Program-made: the position numbers and the translations under genes | Source of the DNA: Planctomycetota bacterium | Lineage (GTDB): Bacteria > Planctomycetota > Planctomycetia > Planctomycetales > Planctomycetaceae | Reading direction: 5' to 3' | Assembly: GCA_014584345.1 (NCBI GenBank) | Contig: JACTNB010000017.1 | Location: forward strand, 1-64,000 | Length of the DNA: 64,000 nt | The notes under the pieces: generated by a model | What the model saw: only the letters and a program-made list of their open reading frames with translations | Told to the model about the DNA's origin: nothing | Databases searched by the model: none | Shown: piece after piece, positions 25,970 through 36,377 of the stretch | Layout: each line of letters starts with the position of its first letter | Position numbering within the stretch: position 1 is the first letter of the stretch

Positions 25970-26273
25970 GGATTCACTCTAACTGGCCCTGAATGCGCAC
26001 GTCTCGGCCGGGGTGGGGACATCTCCCCCGCCGGGCCCCGCGGCCCCGAGTTTGGCGGAATTGGACGACAGTCCCTGGGACGGGTGACTGGCCAATAGCT
26101 GGATGGTAACAGAATCCAGAAATCGTTACCAACGGCAGGCTCGTCTTTGAGAGGCATTGCTTTCTGACGATGTCGCTTCGATAATGGGGGAGATCGGAGA
26201 ATGTAAAAATGGCAGGGAAGCCGAACGAATTTTTGTAACGTTTGCGTGAAGCCGGGCAGAGGTATGCACGCCC
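25970..26273. other. Intergenic region with GC-rich palindromes
   Basis: About 300 bp between divergent genes. Around 26005-26050 there are GC-rich self-complementary runs (GGGGACATCTCCCCC, GGGCCCCGCGGCCCC). No gene or clear promoter was recognised. Confidence 0.4.
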
Positions 26274-26609
26274 GTGGGGAATGTGGCTGTGCAGATTCTG
26301 GCAAAAAGCATGATCTCCCGCGTGCTGGAAGCCAGTCTCTGGCATCTCGCGGGGTTGGTTGTCCTTCTGATATTGTTGGTCGTGATTGTTGTATCGATTA
26401 AAGGTTGGTTGCGCGACGATGACGATCTTGCGAACGCGGACCAGGAGATGCTGAGGGAGATTGCGGAATTGCAACGTCGGGGTGCGCTGTCCGAAGAGGA
26501 ATACCGATCCATCAAGGGACGGATTGCCGAACGGTTGAACTTACCAGCCAACGGCGCGCGGCGTGAGACCAGGGAGGGCCAGACCCCGGAATCCCGGGAG
26601 GGGCGATAA
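26274..26609 (+). CDS. Single-pass membrane protein with SHOCT-like tail
   Basis: A protein of up to 111 residues with one membrane helix (LAGLVVLLILLVVIVVSI, about 25-42) and a short cytoplasmic tail. The tail MLREIAELQRRGALSEEEY then RSIKGRIAERL is like the SHOCT motif, a short helical oligomerisation unit with L-G-x-L-S-x-E-E-Y. The reading starts at GTG; an internal ATG at 26310 would give 99 residues, and neither start has a good Shine-Dalgarno. It is 290 bp upstream of clpX on the same strand. Planctomycete genomes often have small proteins of this sort; the function is unknown. Confidence 0.6.
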   Translation: MGNVAVQILAKSMISRVLEASLWHLAGLVVLLILLVVIVVSIKGWLRDDDDLANADQEMLREIAELQRRGALSEEEYRSIKGRIAERLNLPANGARRETREGQTPESREGR

Positions 26610-26896
26610 GGCGTGTCCCCGAAAACATTTTAGGGCTCTGCCCGTTTGGGCATGGCGTTTGCTACGAATGAGATAAACCGACGAAGCCAGCTGTTGCGAA
26701 TGCCAGCGGAGGGCGTTTCCGAGGGCTACAGGATCAGGGACGTACTGCATTGAAACTCGAGCGGCAAGGCCGGGATGGGCCTGTCGCGTTGAATAAACCG
26801 AGCGCTCTGAAACGGAGGCAGAGGGTTCGGTTCCAGCCTACGACAGACGAGACCACACGATCAAGGTTTTTGGTCGATAGCGATGAAGGAAAGCGA

Positions 26897-28174
<1,278 letters not shown>

Positions 28175-28199
28175 GTTTCAGACTCGTCCGCAACACATA

Positions 28200-28245
28200 C
28201 CGCAGCCCCGCGCCCCTTACCGGTTGCGGGGCTGCGGGCGTTTTC
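28200..28245. terminator. Bidirectional terminator between clpX and CPBP protease
   Basis: CCGCAGCCCCGC (28200-28211) pairs perfectly with GCGGGGCTGCGG (28226-28237) around a 14-nt loop, followed by GCGTTTTCC. It sits between two convergent genes, 25 bp after the clpX stop. Confidence 0.8.
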
Positions 28246-28253
28246 CGGGAACA

Positions 28254-29165
28254 TCATTGTCCGGAATAATACAGCAGCGTCAGCGTCAACATGAATCCGT
28301 TGAACAAGGCATGCCCGCAAATAAGGGCCACGTAACTTTGCCGCTTGACCAGGCACCAGCCCAGGCACAGTGACAAAGGAAAGAGTTGCATCGCGTCGTG
28401 AATGCCATGCCCGAGGCAGAAGAACGCGGAGACCAGCCAGACCGCAGGGACGGGAGATAAACGACCCTGTTGCATCATCCCATTCAGCAGCAGCACGCGA
28501 AACAGGAGTTCCTCGAATAGTGGAGCAATGAGTGTCGCAGAGGTCACGATCACCAGCAACAATTGGGGATCCCGTTCGCTTTGCAGCATTCGCAACAGGA
28601 GGTGCAGTTCGTCTTCGGTTTTCCAGAGAGTTGAAAGCATCCCCAGCAATATCGTGGCAGGCATGGCGAGCAGCATCAGTTCGACACCCGCTTGAAGTTC
28701 CGCCCTCCAGCCCGGATCGAGAAAGTAGTCCCGCGGGCGGAACTTTTCCCCCGAGTATTCCCATAGAATCAGCAGAACAATTGAGATGCCGACGGGGACC
28801 AGAATGATCGAAGTCATCAGGACGGATATATCCGGGAACCCGTCCGCTAGATCCTCGACGGACGCGGTACGGAATAAGGTTGAGCCCAGAGTGCTGGCAA
28901 CCCAGAAGCCTGCCAGCAGAATGGGAGCCAGTGGAATGGGGGGCGATTCTCGCGGCACGCGGCGTTGAAAACAGAGTGGCACGAAATCCCGGTCCCCTTT
29001 CCGCCAGGAGCGAAACCATTTCAGCCAGAGGTACGCGCCGTACCCGGCGACGGCCAGCAAGAGCACATCGGCAAGAGCCCGACCGAACGTGACAGCCGGC
29101 ACTGCCTGATCAGGTTGAACCAACCCGAGCAACGCAAGGGGCCCTATTTGCCATGCCTGCTGCAT
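28254..29165 (-). CDS. CPBP-family intramembrane metalloprotease
   Basis: A 303-residue membrane protein with about eight hydrophobic segments. The family (CAAX protease / Abi) signature is present: the glutamate pair in LIAPLFEELLFRVLLLNG and the histidines in AFFCLGHGIHDAMQLFP and CGHALFNGFML. These proteins cleave or bind within membranes; in bacteria, targets are mostly unknown and some members serve bacteriocin immunity or membrane stress. The ATG has AGGACGG five bases upstream. It is convergent with clpX and shares its terminator. Confidence 0.9.
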   Translation of the reverse strand: MQQAWQIGPLALLGLVQPDQAVPAVTFGRALADVLLLAVAGYGAYLWLKWFRSWRKGDRDFVPLCFQRRVPRESPPIPLAPILLAGFWVASTLGSTLFRTASVEDLADGFPDISVLMTSIILVPVGISIVLLILWEYSGEKFRPRDYFLDPGWRAELQAGVELMLLAMPATILLGMLSTLWKTEDELHLLLRMLQSERDPQLLLVIVTSATLIAPLFEELLFRVLLLNGMMQQGRLSPVPAVWLVSAFFCLGHGIHDAMQLFPLSLCLGWCLVKRQSYVALICGHALFNGFMLTLTLLYYSGQ

Positions 29166-29313
29166 CTGCCGTCCTAAGATCTGGTCACGGAGGGAAGGTC
29201 CGTGGAAGTACGTGAAAACCGAGGCCTTCGTAGTCTGCCTGGCCCGGGGAGGTCGCGGGAATGGAAAGAAGTTACCGCATTCGCGGCTTGGTGGGAATTG
29301 TCACGGCAGGAAT

Positions 29314-29970
29314 TTACCGGAACGGGCGGCGCGAAGTGGACTGTTCGGCGGATGCATCCGTCTGCCGGGGGGAGCCATTCTTTTCTGCCAGTTGAAAATA
29401 GATGCGAGCCAGTGAAACATTGCCTACTTGCAGCGCCTGCTCCGCCTTGCGGAGATACTCCGAGGCGATGCGATCGGCAACAGGCCCTGCCTGCAACAGA
29501 GGCTGTGCTTGCGGAGCCGTTGCTGCCACGGGCAGCGTGGAGCGACGGACATTTCTGTCTCGAGGGTTGAGTGGGGCCGTCATGCCAGCAGCAGTTCGTT
29601 TGCGGGATTCCGCTTCGGATTCCTCGAAGGGAAAGGGAGGGGCGCTGTTGGGACGGTTCAGGAGCAGGCTATCCATTTCCGCCAGGTCGTGAATGAAGAC
29701 GGAAGCCGATAGAGAGGAGTGCGTCTGTTCGCGCAGGCGTACACGCCCCGCGGGAAATGGGCCAAAACGCGCATCAAAATCGCGCCCCGTCGACAGCGAG
29801 CCCAGATGAGATCGCCCGCGATCGGGAACCAGGACCGTACTGGCGACGCCGAACTGTTCGACTATCGGCTGCTGCACGTTCAGGACTTGTGCCCGAACCG
29901 GTTGGGCAGGCAGAGCCCCGAAATAGCAGCCGACTACGAGGAGCAGGCCAGGCAGGAAGCGAGCATTCAT
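29314..29970 (-). CDS. Secreted protein of unknown family
   Basis: A 218-residue protein with a signal peptide (FLPGLLLVVGCYFGALPAQP, cleavage near VRAQ). The rest is Pro/Arg-rich and probably poorly ordered, apart from a helical C-terminal segment DRIASEYLRKAEQALQVGN then VSLARIYFQLAEKNG, which resembles a single TPR-like helical pair found at the end of many planctomycete exported proteins. No catalytic motif is seen. The ATG has a weak CTGGA upstream. It stands alone, divergent from the downstream kinase gene. Function unknown. Confidence 0.75.
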   Translation of the reverse strand: MNARFLPGLLLVVGCYFGALPAQPVRAQVLNVQQPIVEQFGVASTVLVPDRGRSHLGSLSTGRDFDARFGPFPAGRVRLREQTHSSLSASVFIHDLAEMDSLLLNRPNSAPPFPFEESEAESRKRTAAGMTAPLNPRDRNVRRSTLPVAATAPQAQPLLQAGPVADRIASEYLRKAEQALQVGNVSLARIYFQLAEKNGSPRQTDASAEQSTSRRPFR

Positions 29971-30210
29971 TCCAGTTTTCCGACAGAACGTGCGCGAAGA
30001 AAATTCCTCTCGCGGGGGATTGACGCCAGTTTTGCGTAGGAGTCTCGTATCTTTTCATGGTAACATGCGAGCAGCGTCCACGAGGGCGAGGCAGATCCTT
30101 GTGGGCCTGCTGGTCTACCCTTTCCTCTCGGGTAATTATGAATTCTGGAATTCTCGTCGGCAATATCGGTTTCGTTAATTTGCATCAGGCCTGGTGAAAG
30201 GGCATATCGA

Positions 30211-31641
30211 TTGAACAAGCAACCTTCTCATGCATCGGAGTTCTTATGGTCGACTCCGGATGCCTTTGAAGAGACGAAAATTGCAGCTCCCGGTACGAAT
30301 TTGGAGCTGGAAACCGGGGCTGCCGCGGGACTGTACGGGGCAGCGGAAGTCGGCAATAACGTGCAATCCGACTGGGATATTGCGAGTTCGCCGGAGATGG
30401 GGGCGGGAGAAGACATCGTCGTCGGGCAGAAATTCTCGATTTATCGGTGTGATGCCTTGTTGGGCCAAGGGGGGATGGGCAAGGTTTACCTGGCTTATCA
30501 TACGGAATTGGCGCGCCCTTGTGCGTTGAAAATCACTTCGCCCGGAAAGCTGACCAGGGGGGACGATCTCAAAGTACGTACCGCCGAGGAGGCGCGTTCG
30601 GCTGCGGCTCTAATTCACCCGAATATCGTGACAGTGCATGCCCTGGGAGAAGCGCGGGGACGTCAGTACATCGAGATGGAACTGGTCGCCGGGGGATCGC
30701 TGAAGCATCTGTTGCGCCGCGAAGGGCCATTGCCGACCTTGCAGGCCTTGCGCTGGATGTCTGCGATTGCCAGTGGCATGGATTACGCGCATCGTCAGGG
30801 GATATTGCATCGCGACATCAAACCGGAAAACATCCTGATCTGTGGTCGCGGCGTGCCTAAACTGGCCGATTTCGGACTGGCGCATCGGATTGGGCGCGGG
30901 GAATATATTCCGCGGGGATTTGTCTGTGGGACCCTCCCCTACCTGGCGCCCGAGGTCATCCAGACGGGGGATCATAGTACCGCGACGGACGTATACGCCT
31001 TGGGAGTTTCACTGTATTACCTGTTGACGGGACGGTTGCCGTTTTATGCCGATTCGCTGGAAGATTTCACCCAGCAGATACTGACGGCCCCCTGCCCGGA
31101 AGTTCGAGAATTACGTCCCGAAATCCCCTTGAACGTGGCGGGGCTGGTATCCCGCCTGATGGCCCGCGAGGCGAGCAATCGCCCAAGTTCCGGGACCGAG
31201 GCTTGGCATCTGTTGAATTCCGTGCTGGGGCAATTGCGCGATGTCCAGTCAATCCTGGACGAGGCATTGGGGTACGATCCAACCGTCTCCTGGATTCGCT
31301 GTGGCGAAAAGTATTGTGTCCGCGTGCAACGCCCCGACGGACGCCAGCAGCGGGTGTTCATCGAAAGCAGCGAACATCGTAGCGACGAGCAGTTACTGCT
31401 GATTTATAGCGTATGCTGCCCTGCGGAGAGTTCGTTCTACGAGACGGCCCTGCGGATGAATGCCGAGTTTTCGCACGGAGGTCTGGCGATCCGCGAGGTG
31501 GATGGCGCACCCCATTTCGTGATGGTCGATACCTATCCGCGGGGAACGGTCGATTCCGAGGAATTACGCAAAAGCGTGCATGAAATCGCCGAACATGCCG
31601 ATCAGGTGGAAAAATGGCTGACTGGAGAGGATCGAAACTGA
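30211..31641 (+). CDS. Soluble Ser/Thr protein kinase with CesT/YbjN-like C terminus
   Basis: A 476-residue kinase without any membrane segment. After a 70-residue acidic leader the kinase domain (about 75-335) shows GQGGMGKVY (85-93), K107, HRDIKPEN (D202), DFG (220-222) and LAPEV. The last 115 residues form a separate alpha/beta domain (SWIRCGEKYCVRVQ, RVFIESSEH, LLLIYSVCC, GLAIREVDGAPHFVMVDTYP, then a long helix with SVHEIAEHADQVEKWL). That order of strands and a closing helix resembles type III chaperone/YbjN-type folds, a protein-binding unit. The start is TTG with GAAAGGG nine bases before; no in-frame ATG precedes the kinase. So the C-terminal unit may recruit a partner or substrate (inference). 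Confidence 0.9.
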   Translation: MNKQPSHASEFLWSTPDAFEETKIAAPGTNLELETGAAAGLYGAAEVGNNVQSDWDIASSPEMGAGEDIVVGQKFSIYRCDALLGQGGMGKVYLAYHTELARPCALKITSPGKLTRGDDLKVRTAEEARSAAALIHPNIVTVHALGEARGRQYIEMELVAGGSLKHLLRREGPLPTLQALRWMSAIASGMDYAHRQGILHRDIKPENILICGRGVPKLADFGLAHRIGRGEYIPRGFVCGTLPYLAPEVIQTGDHSTATDVYALGVSLYYLLTGRLPFYADSLEDFTQQILTAPCPEVRELRPEIPLNVAGLVSRLMAREASNRPSSGTEAWHLLNSVLGQLRDVQSILDEALGYDPTVSWIRCGEKYCVRVQRPDGRQQRVFIESSEHRSDEQLLLIYSVCCPAESSFYETALRMNAEFSHGGLAIREVDGAPHFVMVDTYPRGTVDSEELRKSVHEIAEHADQVEKWLTGEDRN

Positions 31642-31992
31642 CGGAAATCCGTGCTGAGCAAGGCGACTCCGCGGATTTTCGCGAAATTGCCCTGTCCATG
31701 CGGTAGCCGCTGCTCCCAGGATTCCGATTGAACACGTAGCCGATAGAATGCCCGTGGTTGGTCGTTGGGGGGTGCTGGCATTGCCGGGAGGTGTTCCGTG
31801 TGATACACACGCTACAATCCCTCCAAACCGTACCGGAGTTTGCCGGTCAGCCGGGAAAAGATTGATTTCCGTCGGCGGGGCGTGTTAATTTGAAGCATTC
31901 CATGCGGTCGAGAGGCCTCCATTCGGGGGCAGGTTGCATGGAAGTTTGCTCCCGAGGGAGCAGTATGAAAAAGTTTCCAATGGGAAGTTTCC
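31642..31992. other. Intergenic region upstream of a secreted-protein gene
   Basis: 351 bp with no gene seen. A perfect palindrome GCTCCCGAGGGAGC lies at 31948-31961, 32 bp before the next start. The sequence TTTCC-N5-GGAAA occurs at about 31973-31986, overlapping the Shine-Dalgarno. These could form a leader hairpin. Confidence 0.4.
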
Positions 31993-32757
31993 ATGAAACG
32001 TGCGTTCGCGGCTGCTGGAGTCTGTCTGTTTGCCTTGATGTTGCCGACGTCGGTATTGGCCCAGGGAGACGAAGGGTTCAACTTGAAGGTCGTGGCGGCG
32101 ACCGAGGGAGAAGAACGTAGCCAGCAAAGTTCGCTGTGGGTGATGGATGTCGATTTGAAGCCTTTGCGGGTGATCTGGGTCGATATTAAGGATCCACGGA
32201 CGGGGATGGTCCAGCCCGAATTGTTCTACTATATCTGCTATCGGGCGGTGAATCGTCCCATTGAAGCTCCCTCCACGCGGTCCACGGAACCGGTCAACCA
32301 GCTTGACCGAGAGCCAGGCCCGCCTGTGTTTATTCCGGAATTGACCCTGATCGGCATGGATGCCGAGGAACCCGCGGTGTTCGTAGACCAGATCATTCCG
32401 GAAGTTCAGGCAGCGATAAATCTCAAGGAACGCCGCAAGTTTAAGAATTCCGTGACGATTGCCGGCCCCATCCCCGCGCCCAGCACCGATGCACCCGGCG
32501 AGGAAAATGCCCTCTACGGTCTGGCCATTTTTCGTGGCGTGGACCCTGCCATTGACCACTTCATGCTGTACCTGAGTGGTTTTTCCAACGGCTATAAAGT
32601 GGGGCAAGGGCCGGATGGCGAACCCCTGCTGATGCGCAAGACGATACAACAGCAGTTTTGGCGTCCCGGAGACAAGTTCGATACGCAATCCCGCGAATTT
32701 CGCGTTCAGGGCGAACCCGTCTGGATGTACCGACCGGATGCAACCCCCGCCGAATAG
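31993..32757 (+). CDS. Secreted protein of unknown family
   Basis: A 254-residue exported protein. The signal peptide is KRAFAAAGVCLFALMLPTS with cleavage after VLAQ. The mature part has beta-strand-rich segments such as SSLWVMDVDLKPLRVIWVDI, LFYYICYRAVNRP, and ALYGLAIFRGVDPAIDHFML, then ends QPVWMYRP-like, GEPVWMYRPDATPAE. No enzyme motif or membrane segment was recognised. The ATG has GGGAAG five bases upstream. It stands alone after the kinase. Proteins with this outline are common in planctomycetes and uncharacterised. Confidence 0.78.
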   Translation: MKRAFAAAGVCLFALMLPTSVLAQGDEGFNLKVVAATEGEERSQQSSLWVMDVDLKPLRVIWVDIKDPRTGMVQPELFYYICYRAVNRPIEAPSTRSTEPVNQLDREPGPPVFIPELTLIGMDAEEPAVFVDQIIPEVQAAINLKERRKFKNSVTIAGPIPAPSTDAPGEENALYGLAIFRGVDPAIDHFMLYLSGFSNGYKVGQGPDGEPLLMRKTIQQQFWRPGDKFDTQSREFRVQGEPVWMYRPDATPAE

Positions 32758-32885
32758 TCGCGGGGTGCTTCTCACCTAAAAACGCGCGAACCCTGGTGCA
32801 CGCATGCAGCGCGTCCAACACGTCGACGACGCCCCCGACACAGCCCGCTGGAATACCACGCGCCTCGCTGACATCGACAAACGAG

Positions 32886-33200
32886 TCGCGCCCGTCAGGA
32901 AACGGGCCCGGTTCGGGCCGCAATCGTCGTTATGTGTTCCACTCGGGTGGACTACTTAGGGTGACACTGGACGGGTTGTCCGCCTCCGCCAACGTGACTC
33001 CGAGACATACGCGCCAGCGTCGGAGATGGGCGGACGGATTCCCAATGTCCACACGGCTGGTACCTGCGGCTCGGATCGTCAACTCGGCAGGGATAAACCC
33101 CGCCGCTCATGTTGCCAATCGGAAGATCGGCATGCTCACCCGCCTTCGGCGCGAGAGCAAGGCACCCCTTAGATCAACACGCTCTGAAGGGCGCGGCTAG
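32886..33200. repeat. Expanded or decayed copy of the MITE-like element
   Basis: The left arm TCGCGCCCGTCAGGAAACGG (from 32886) matches the left arm at 6354 with an A for G change. TCCACTCGGGTGGA (32938-32951) is the internal palindrome. A decayed right arm GAAGGGCGCGGCTAGT ends near 33200. The spacing between arms is about 315 bp against 131 bp for the intact copy. No transposase frame lies inside. Confidence 0.55.
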
Positions 33201-33421
33201 TTTTCTGGGCAATTTCGAGACAAATTTTCCGCATTAGTAACTGTGTGAGAAATGTGGGTTAGTCATCAGAGTCTCGTGTCCCGATTGGAACACCAAGACC
33301 CTCCTTCCACAGGGATCAGTTATTTGGGGCATGCCAGGTGAAGCCTGCGGCACAGCAAGGAAACGCCGTTTGGTGCAGCCAGAAAAGCCGACCATCGCTC
33401 GATCGCAGCTCATTTAGCTGT

Positions 33422-33451
33422 TTGACAAATCAATGTTGACAACTCTATGTT
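33422..33451 (+). promoter_or_regulatory. Sigma-70-type promoter candidate
   Basis: TTGACA (33422-33427), an 18-bp spacer and TATGTT (33446-33451) lie in AT-rich DNA about 90 bp before the sialidase-like start. The -35 is perfect and the -10 matches at four of six bases. Confidence 0.45.
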
Positions 33452-33542
33452 GTATAGCCAAGTACGTTCATCCCCTATCGCACTTTGTCGATCAAATATA
33501 TCTGTTTGGCTTTTGAAACAACATCACACAGAATAAACAAAC

Positions 33543-35150
33543 ATGAAAGATATCGTAATCGCCATATTGGCGTTGATCACCATTGGAGTTGTATACGATG
33601 ATGGTGCGCGAGGGGCTGAAAAGCAGATTCCTGACAGGAGGGAAGGGATCCCGCTCTACCTGGCCGCGAACCACCTATCGATCGCGACGGGCCAGCCCTC
33701 GCTGGTACTCATGTCGAGTGGTTCCACGCACATCCCGGTGTGGTCATTATCGGGCATCACCCCTGGACAGTCTGTCAGCGGCGTCATGACCGGCCTCCCC
33801 TCCTGGTGCGTCGCCGTGAAAGTCGAAATCGTCGTAACCACGACGGAAGCGACGATGAGTCCCGACGATGAAGATGTTTATAGGGTCCACCTGTCGCAGA
33901 TGGTGGAGCATGCGCCGTTCACGGCCCGGCAATATCTCGGCAATCCCGTGCGAACCGCGCTTCCCGCCGCACCGTTTTACACCCGAACAATTCCCCTGGA
34001 GTCCTACTACCAAGTGGAGCCGAATGCACCTCTGTGCGTGCGGATTCAGCGGGAACCTGCCGATCCCGCCGATACATTCACGCGCCCTACTGGCCTGGCA
34101 ATGATCAAGGTGACCCCCCAGGCCGCCCTTGCGAAGCCACTCGTCGTGCAAAACATAAGCGGCTACAACTCATGGCCGATGATTCAGTCCATCGGAGAAA
34201 AACTGGTCTGCGTGTACAGTCGAGGCTCGGCACACACGATCGCTGAAGACGCCCGCGCCGTTTACGCGCGCACCTCCACGGACCACGGAAAAACGTGGAC
34301 GGAGGAAACGGTTGTCGCCAACACGCCGGGTTTTGGCGAGGTCGCTGTCGGGAAGGGGTTAGATACCACTGGAGCCATGCTGCTCTGGGTGCGTCGTATC
34401 GGATCGGAGTGGCACCACGACCTCTACCGCACCACGGATGGCATCACGTTCACGCTCGTGACGACGCCGAATCTCGCGGTGTCTCCCGTGCAGATCACCG
34501 ACGTTTTCGCTGTCCCCACCGTCGGACTCATGGCTCTGTGGTTCGCAGGGAGCTACGGTGATGATGGTCCGAGTCACTCGTGGGGCAGGCTAACCAGCAG
34601 TGACAATGGCGCAACCTGGCACCAGACCACCATTGAATCCGGGCTTACCAAGGCGGAGTGGCCAACCGAGCCTTCCGCTGTCTATCTCGGTGATGGCAAG
34701 ATTCTCGCTATCGCACGGACAGAACAGGGAGGCGTGTCCTCGACGAAATCTCAATTCCAGATAGTTTCATCAGATTTCGGCAAGAGTTGGACGCGCGCGC
34801 AAACCAATATCAGCGATGATTTTCTTTCCACTCCGAGCCTGATCCTCGACGCCGAAACCGGTTTGTTGAGCAACTATTACTATCAGCGTGGCCGAGGAGG
34901 CATCCTGCGGCGTCGAGTCGTTGATCCAGACAGCGTGTTCGCCAATCCTCTCCGCTGGCCAGCATCCGAAGTGGTCGTCGCGGGCAGCCAGGAAACGATC
35001 GATGCGGGCAACGTGAACGCCACCACGATTAAGAACACACACTACCTCTCATTCTACTCCGGCAAGGCTCCCGACACGGCGGTTCTCGTCTCCGGGCTCC
35101 CGGCACCGACTGCTGGTGCCGATGCAAGCGCATCTTTGCCGAGCGATTGA
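33543..35150 (+). CDS. Secreted sialidase-like (Asp-box) protein
   Basis: A 535-residue protein with a short N-terminal hydrophobic segment (IVIAILALITIGVVY) likely to serve as signal. The N-terminal third (about 35-195) is a separate beta-rich unit. From about 205 a six-bladed propeller of the BNR/sialidase superfamily begins, with three Asp-boxes STDHGKTW (245), SSDNGATW (352) and SSDFGKSW (409). True sialidases hold an Arg triad and Tyr/Glu pair; some Arg candidates (RRIGSEW, ARTEQGG, RRRV) are present, but I cannot confirm the full set. It may bind or cut sialic acid or another sugar. No Shine-Dalgarno precedes the ATG. It follows AT-rich, repeat-bearing DNA, which may mean gene transfer. 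Confidence 0.82.
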   Translation: MKDIVIAILALITIGVVYDDGARGAEKQIPDRREGIPLYLAANHLSIATGQPSLVLMSSGSTHIPVWSLSGITPGQSVSGVMTGLPSWCVAVKVEIVVTTTEATMSPDDEDVYRVHLSQMVEHAPFTARQYLGNPVRTALPAAPFYTRTIPLESYYQVEPNAPLCVRIQREPADPADTFTRPTGLAMIKVTPQAALAKPLVVQNISGYNSWPMIQSIGEKLVCVYSRGSAHTIAEDARAVYARTSTDHGKTWTEETVVANTPGFGEVAVGKGLDTTGAMLLWVRRIGSEWHHDLYRTTDGITFTLVTTPNLAVSPVQITDVFAVPTVGLMALWFAGSYGDDGPSHSWGRLTSSDNGATWHQTTIESGLTKAEWPTEPSAVYLGDGKILAIARTEQGGVSSTKSQFQIVSSDFGKSWTRAQTNISDDFLSTPSLILDAETGLLSNYYYQRGRGGILRRRVVDPDSVFANPLRWPASEVVVAGSQETIDAGNVNATTIKNTHYLSFYSGKAPDTAVLVSGLPAPTAGADASASLPSD

Positions 35151-35433
35151 TGAACATCTCGAAATGAAGCCGTCCGTGGATCGAATTCCGATATACCACA
35201 AATCTGGATATCCTGCCCAGACAATAAAACGGGAGTGTTGACTACGACGAACGGGCAGCGGGGGGTGTAATTTTTTTAATGGGAAGGAATTCCGTCCCCG
35301 CGATGGTGTGCCGTGGTATCAAGGGGAGTCCGCAATTTGTGATGCGCACAGCGTAACCCACGCAAAAACTACTGCCCTGGCGGGGGGCTCGTATGTGCGT
35401 TTACGAGCCGATACGGGAAATATCGGGGGCAAA

Positions 35434-36315
35434 TCAGCGTGTGTTGGTCTGTTGCCAGAGATCCCGATGCTGTTTTCCCGTGGAAAGCAGCGAGTGCAAG
35501 CGCTCGGGTTGACGATCCTTCAAGGCGGAAAGCAGGGCCTGGAAGCGGAGCAGAAATTCCTCCGCCGCATGGATGGTTGCGTCTGCATTTTCCATGAAAA
35601 TCGACGTCCACAACCGGGGATCGCCGGCCGCGATACGCGTGGTGTCGCCAAAGCCCGTTGCCGCCAACGGGAGGTCGCGTTCCGTCACGCTGGCCGCCAG
35701 TGCCGATGAAACCAGATGGGGCAGATGGCTGGTCATTGCCAAGATCAGATCGTGTTCGGCTGCACCCATCGTCACCAGTCGCCCCCCGAGGGAACTCCAG
35801 AACTCCGCGACCCGTTCCGCGGCGAAGGGTGCAGTGCTGTCATCGGGCGTGAGTATCACAACCGCCTCTTCGAACAGATCGGCCTGCGCGTACTCGAAGC
35901 CCGATTTTTCGGATCCCGCCAAGGGGTGCGCTCCCACAAAACGATGCCCTGTCTCCAAACCGTCGCGAACTCTACGACAGATCCCCCCTTTTGTGCTCCC
36001 CGCATCGGTAATCACCCCGCCAGCGGGAAGGCAAGCATGGAGTTCCAGCACATCCTCGGCAATTTGTTCGACCGGCGTACAGACGACAATCAGATCGGCT
36101 TGTGCAGCGGCTTCGCTCCCATGACAGGCATATTCGTCGATCACCCCCTGCTCCACCGCCTGCTGCAAACGCTGGGGATTGCGGCCCACGCCGATTATCC
36201 GCTCGAACAGCCCCCTGCTCCGCACGGCCCGGGCAATCGACCCCCCAATCAACCCGACGCCGACAATCACAATTGTCGTGCCGAGCTTGCCTGTTGCGGA
36301 TGCGATGGTCTTCAT
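35434..36315 (-). CDS. tyrA: Prephenate/arogenate dehydrogenase
   Basis: A 293-residue enzyme that would oxidise and decarboxylate prephenate (or arogenate) with NAD(P), the committed step of tyrosine synthesis. The Rossmann motif is VIVGVGLIGGSIARAVR near residue 17. ITDAGSTKG, GHRFVGAHPLAGSEKSG with the catalytic His, and MTSHLPHLVSSALA with a further His all match TyrA. There is no ACT domain or fused chorismate mutase. No Shine-Dalgarno is obvious at the ATG. The Sua5-type gene lies 62 bp upstream on the same strand, so the two may be co-transcribed. Confidence 0.95.
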   Translation of the reverse strand: MKTIASATGKLGTTIVIVGVGLIGGSIARAVRSRGLFERIIGVGRNPQRLQQAVEQGVIDEYACHGSEAAAQADLIVVCTPVEQIAEDVLELHACLPAGGVITDAGSTKGGICRRVRDGLETGHRFVGAHPLAGSEKSGFEYAQADLFEEAVVILTPDDSTAPFAAERVAEFWSSLGGRLVTMGAAEHDLILAMTSHLPHLVSSALAASVTERDLPLAATGFGDTTRIAAGDPRLWTSIFMENADATIHAAEEFLLRFQALLSALKDRQPERLHSLLSTGKQHRDLWQQTNTR

Positions 36316-36377
36316 GAGGAAAATTGTATCCCTGGAGTCTTCGGATTGCCAATTGTAGCCGGAGGAGCCGCGAGCAG

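Larger units (their letters stand above)
32758..33542. other. Repeat-bearing intergenic region before the sialidase-like gene
   Basis: 785 bp without a supported gene. The first half holds an expanded copy of the MITE-like element (32886-33200). From about 33200 the DNA becomes clearly AT-richer than the rest of the window, up to the sialidase-like start. It contains a promoter candidate at 33422-33451. Confidence 0.55.
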
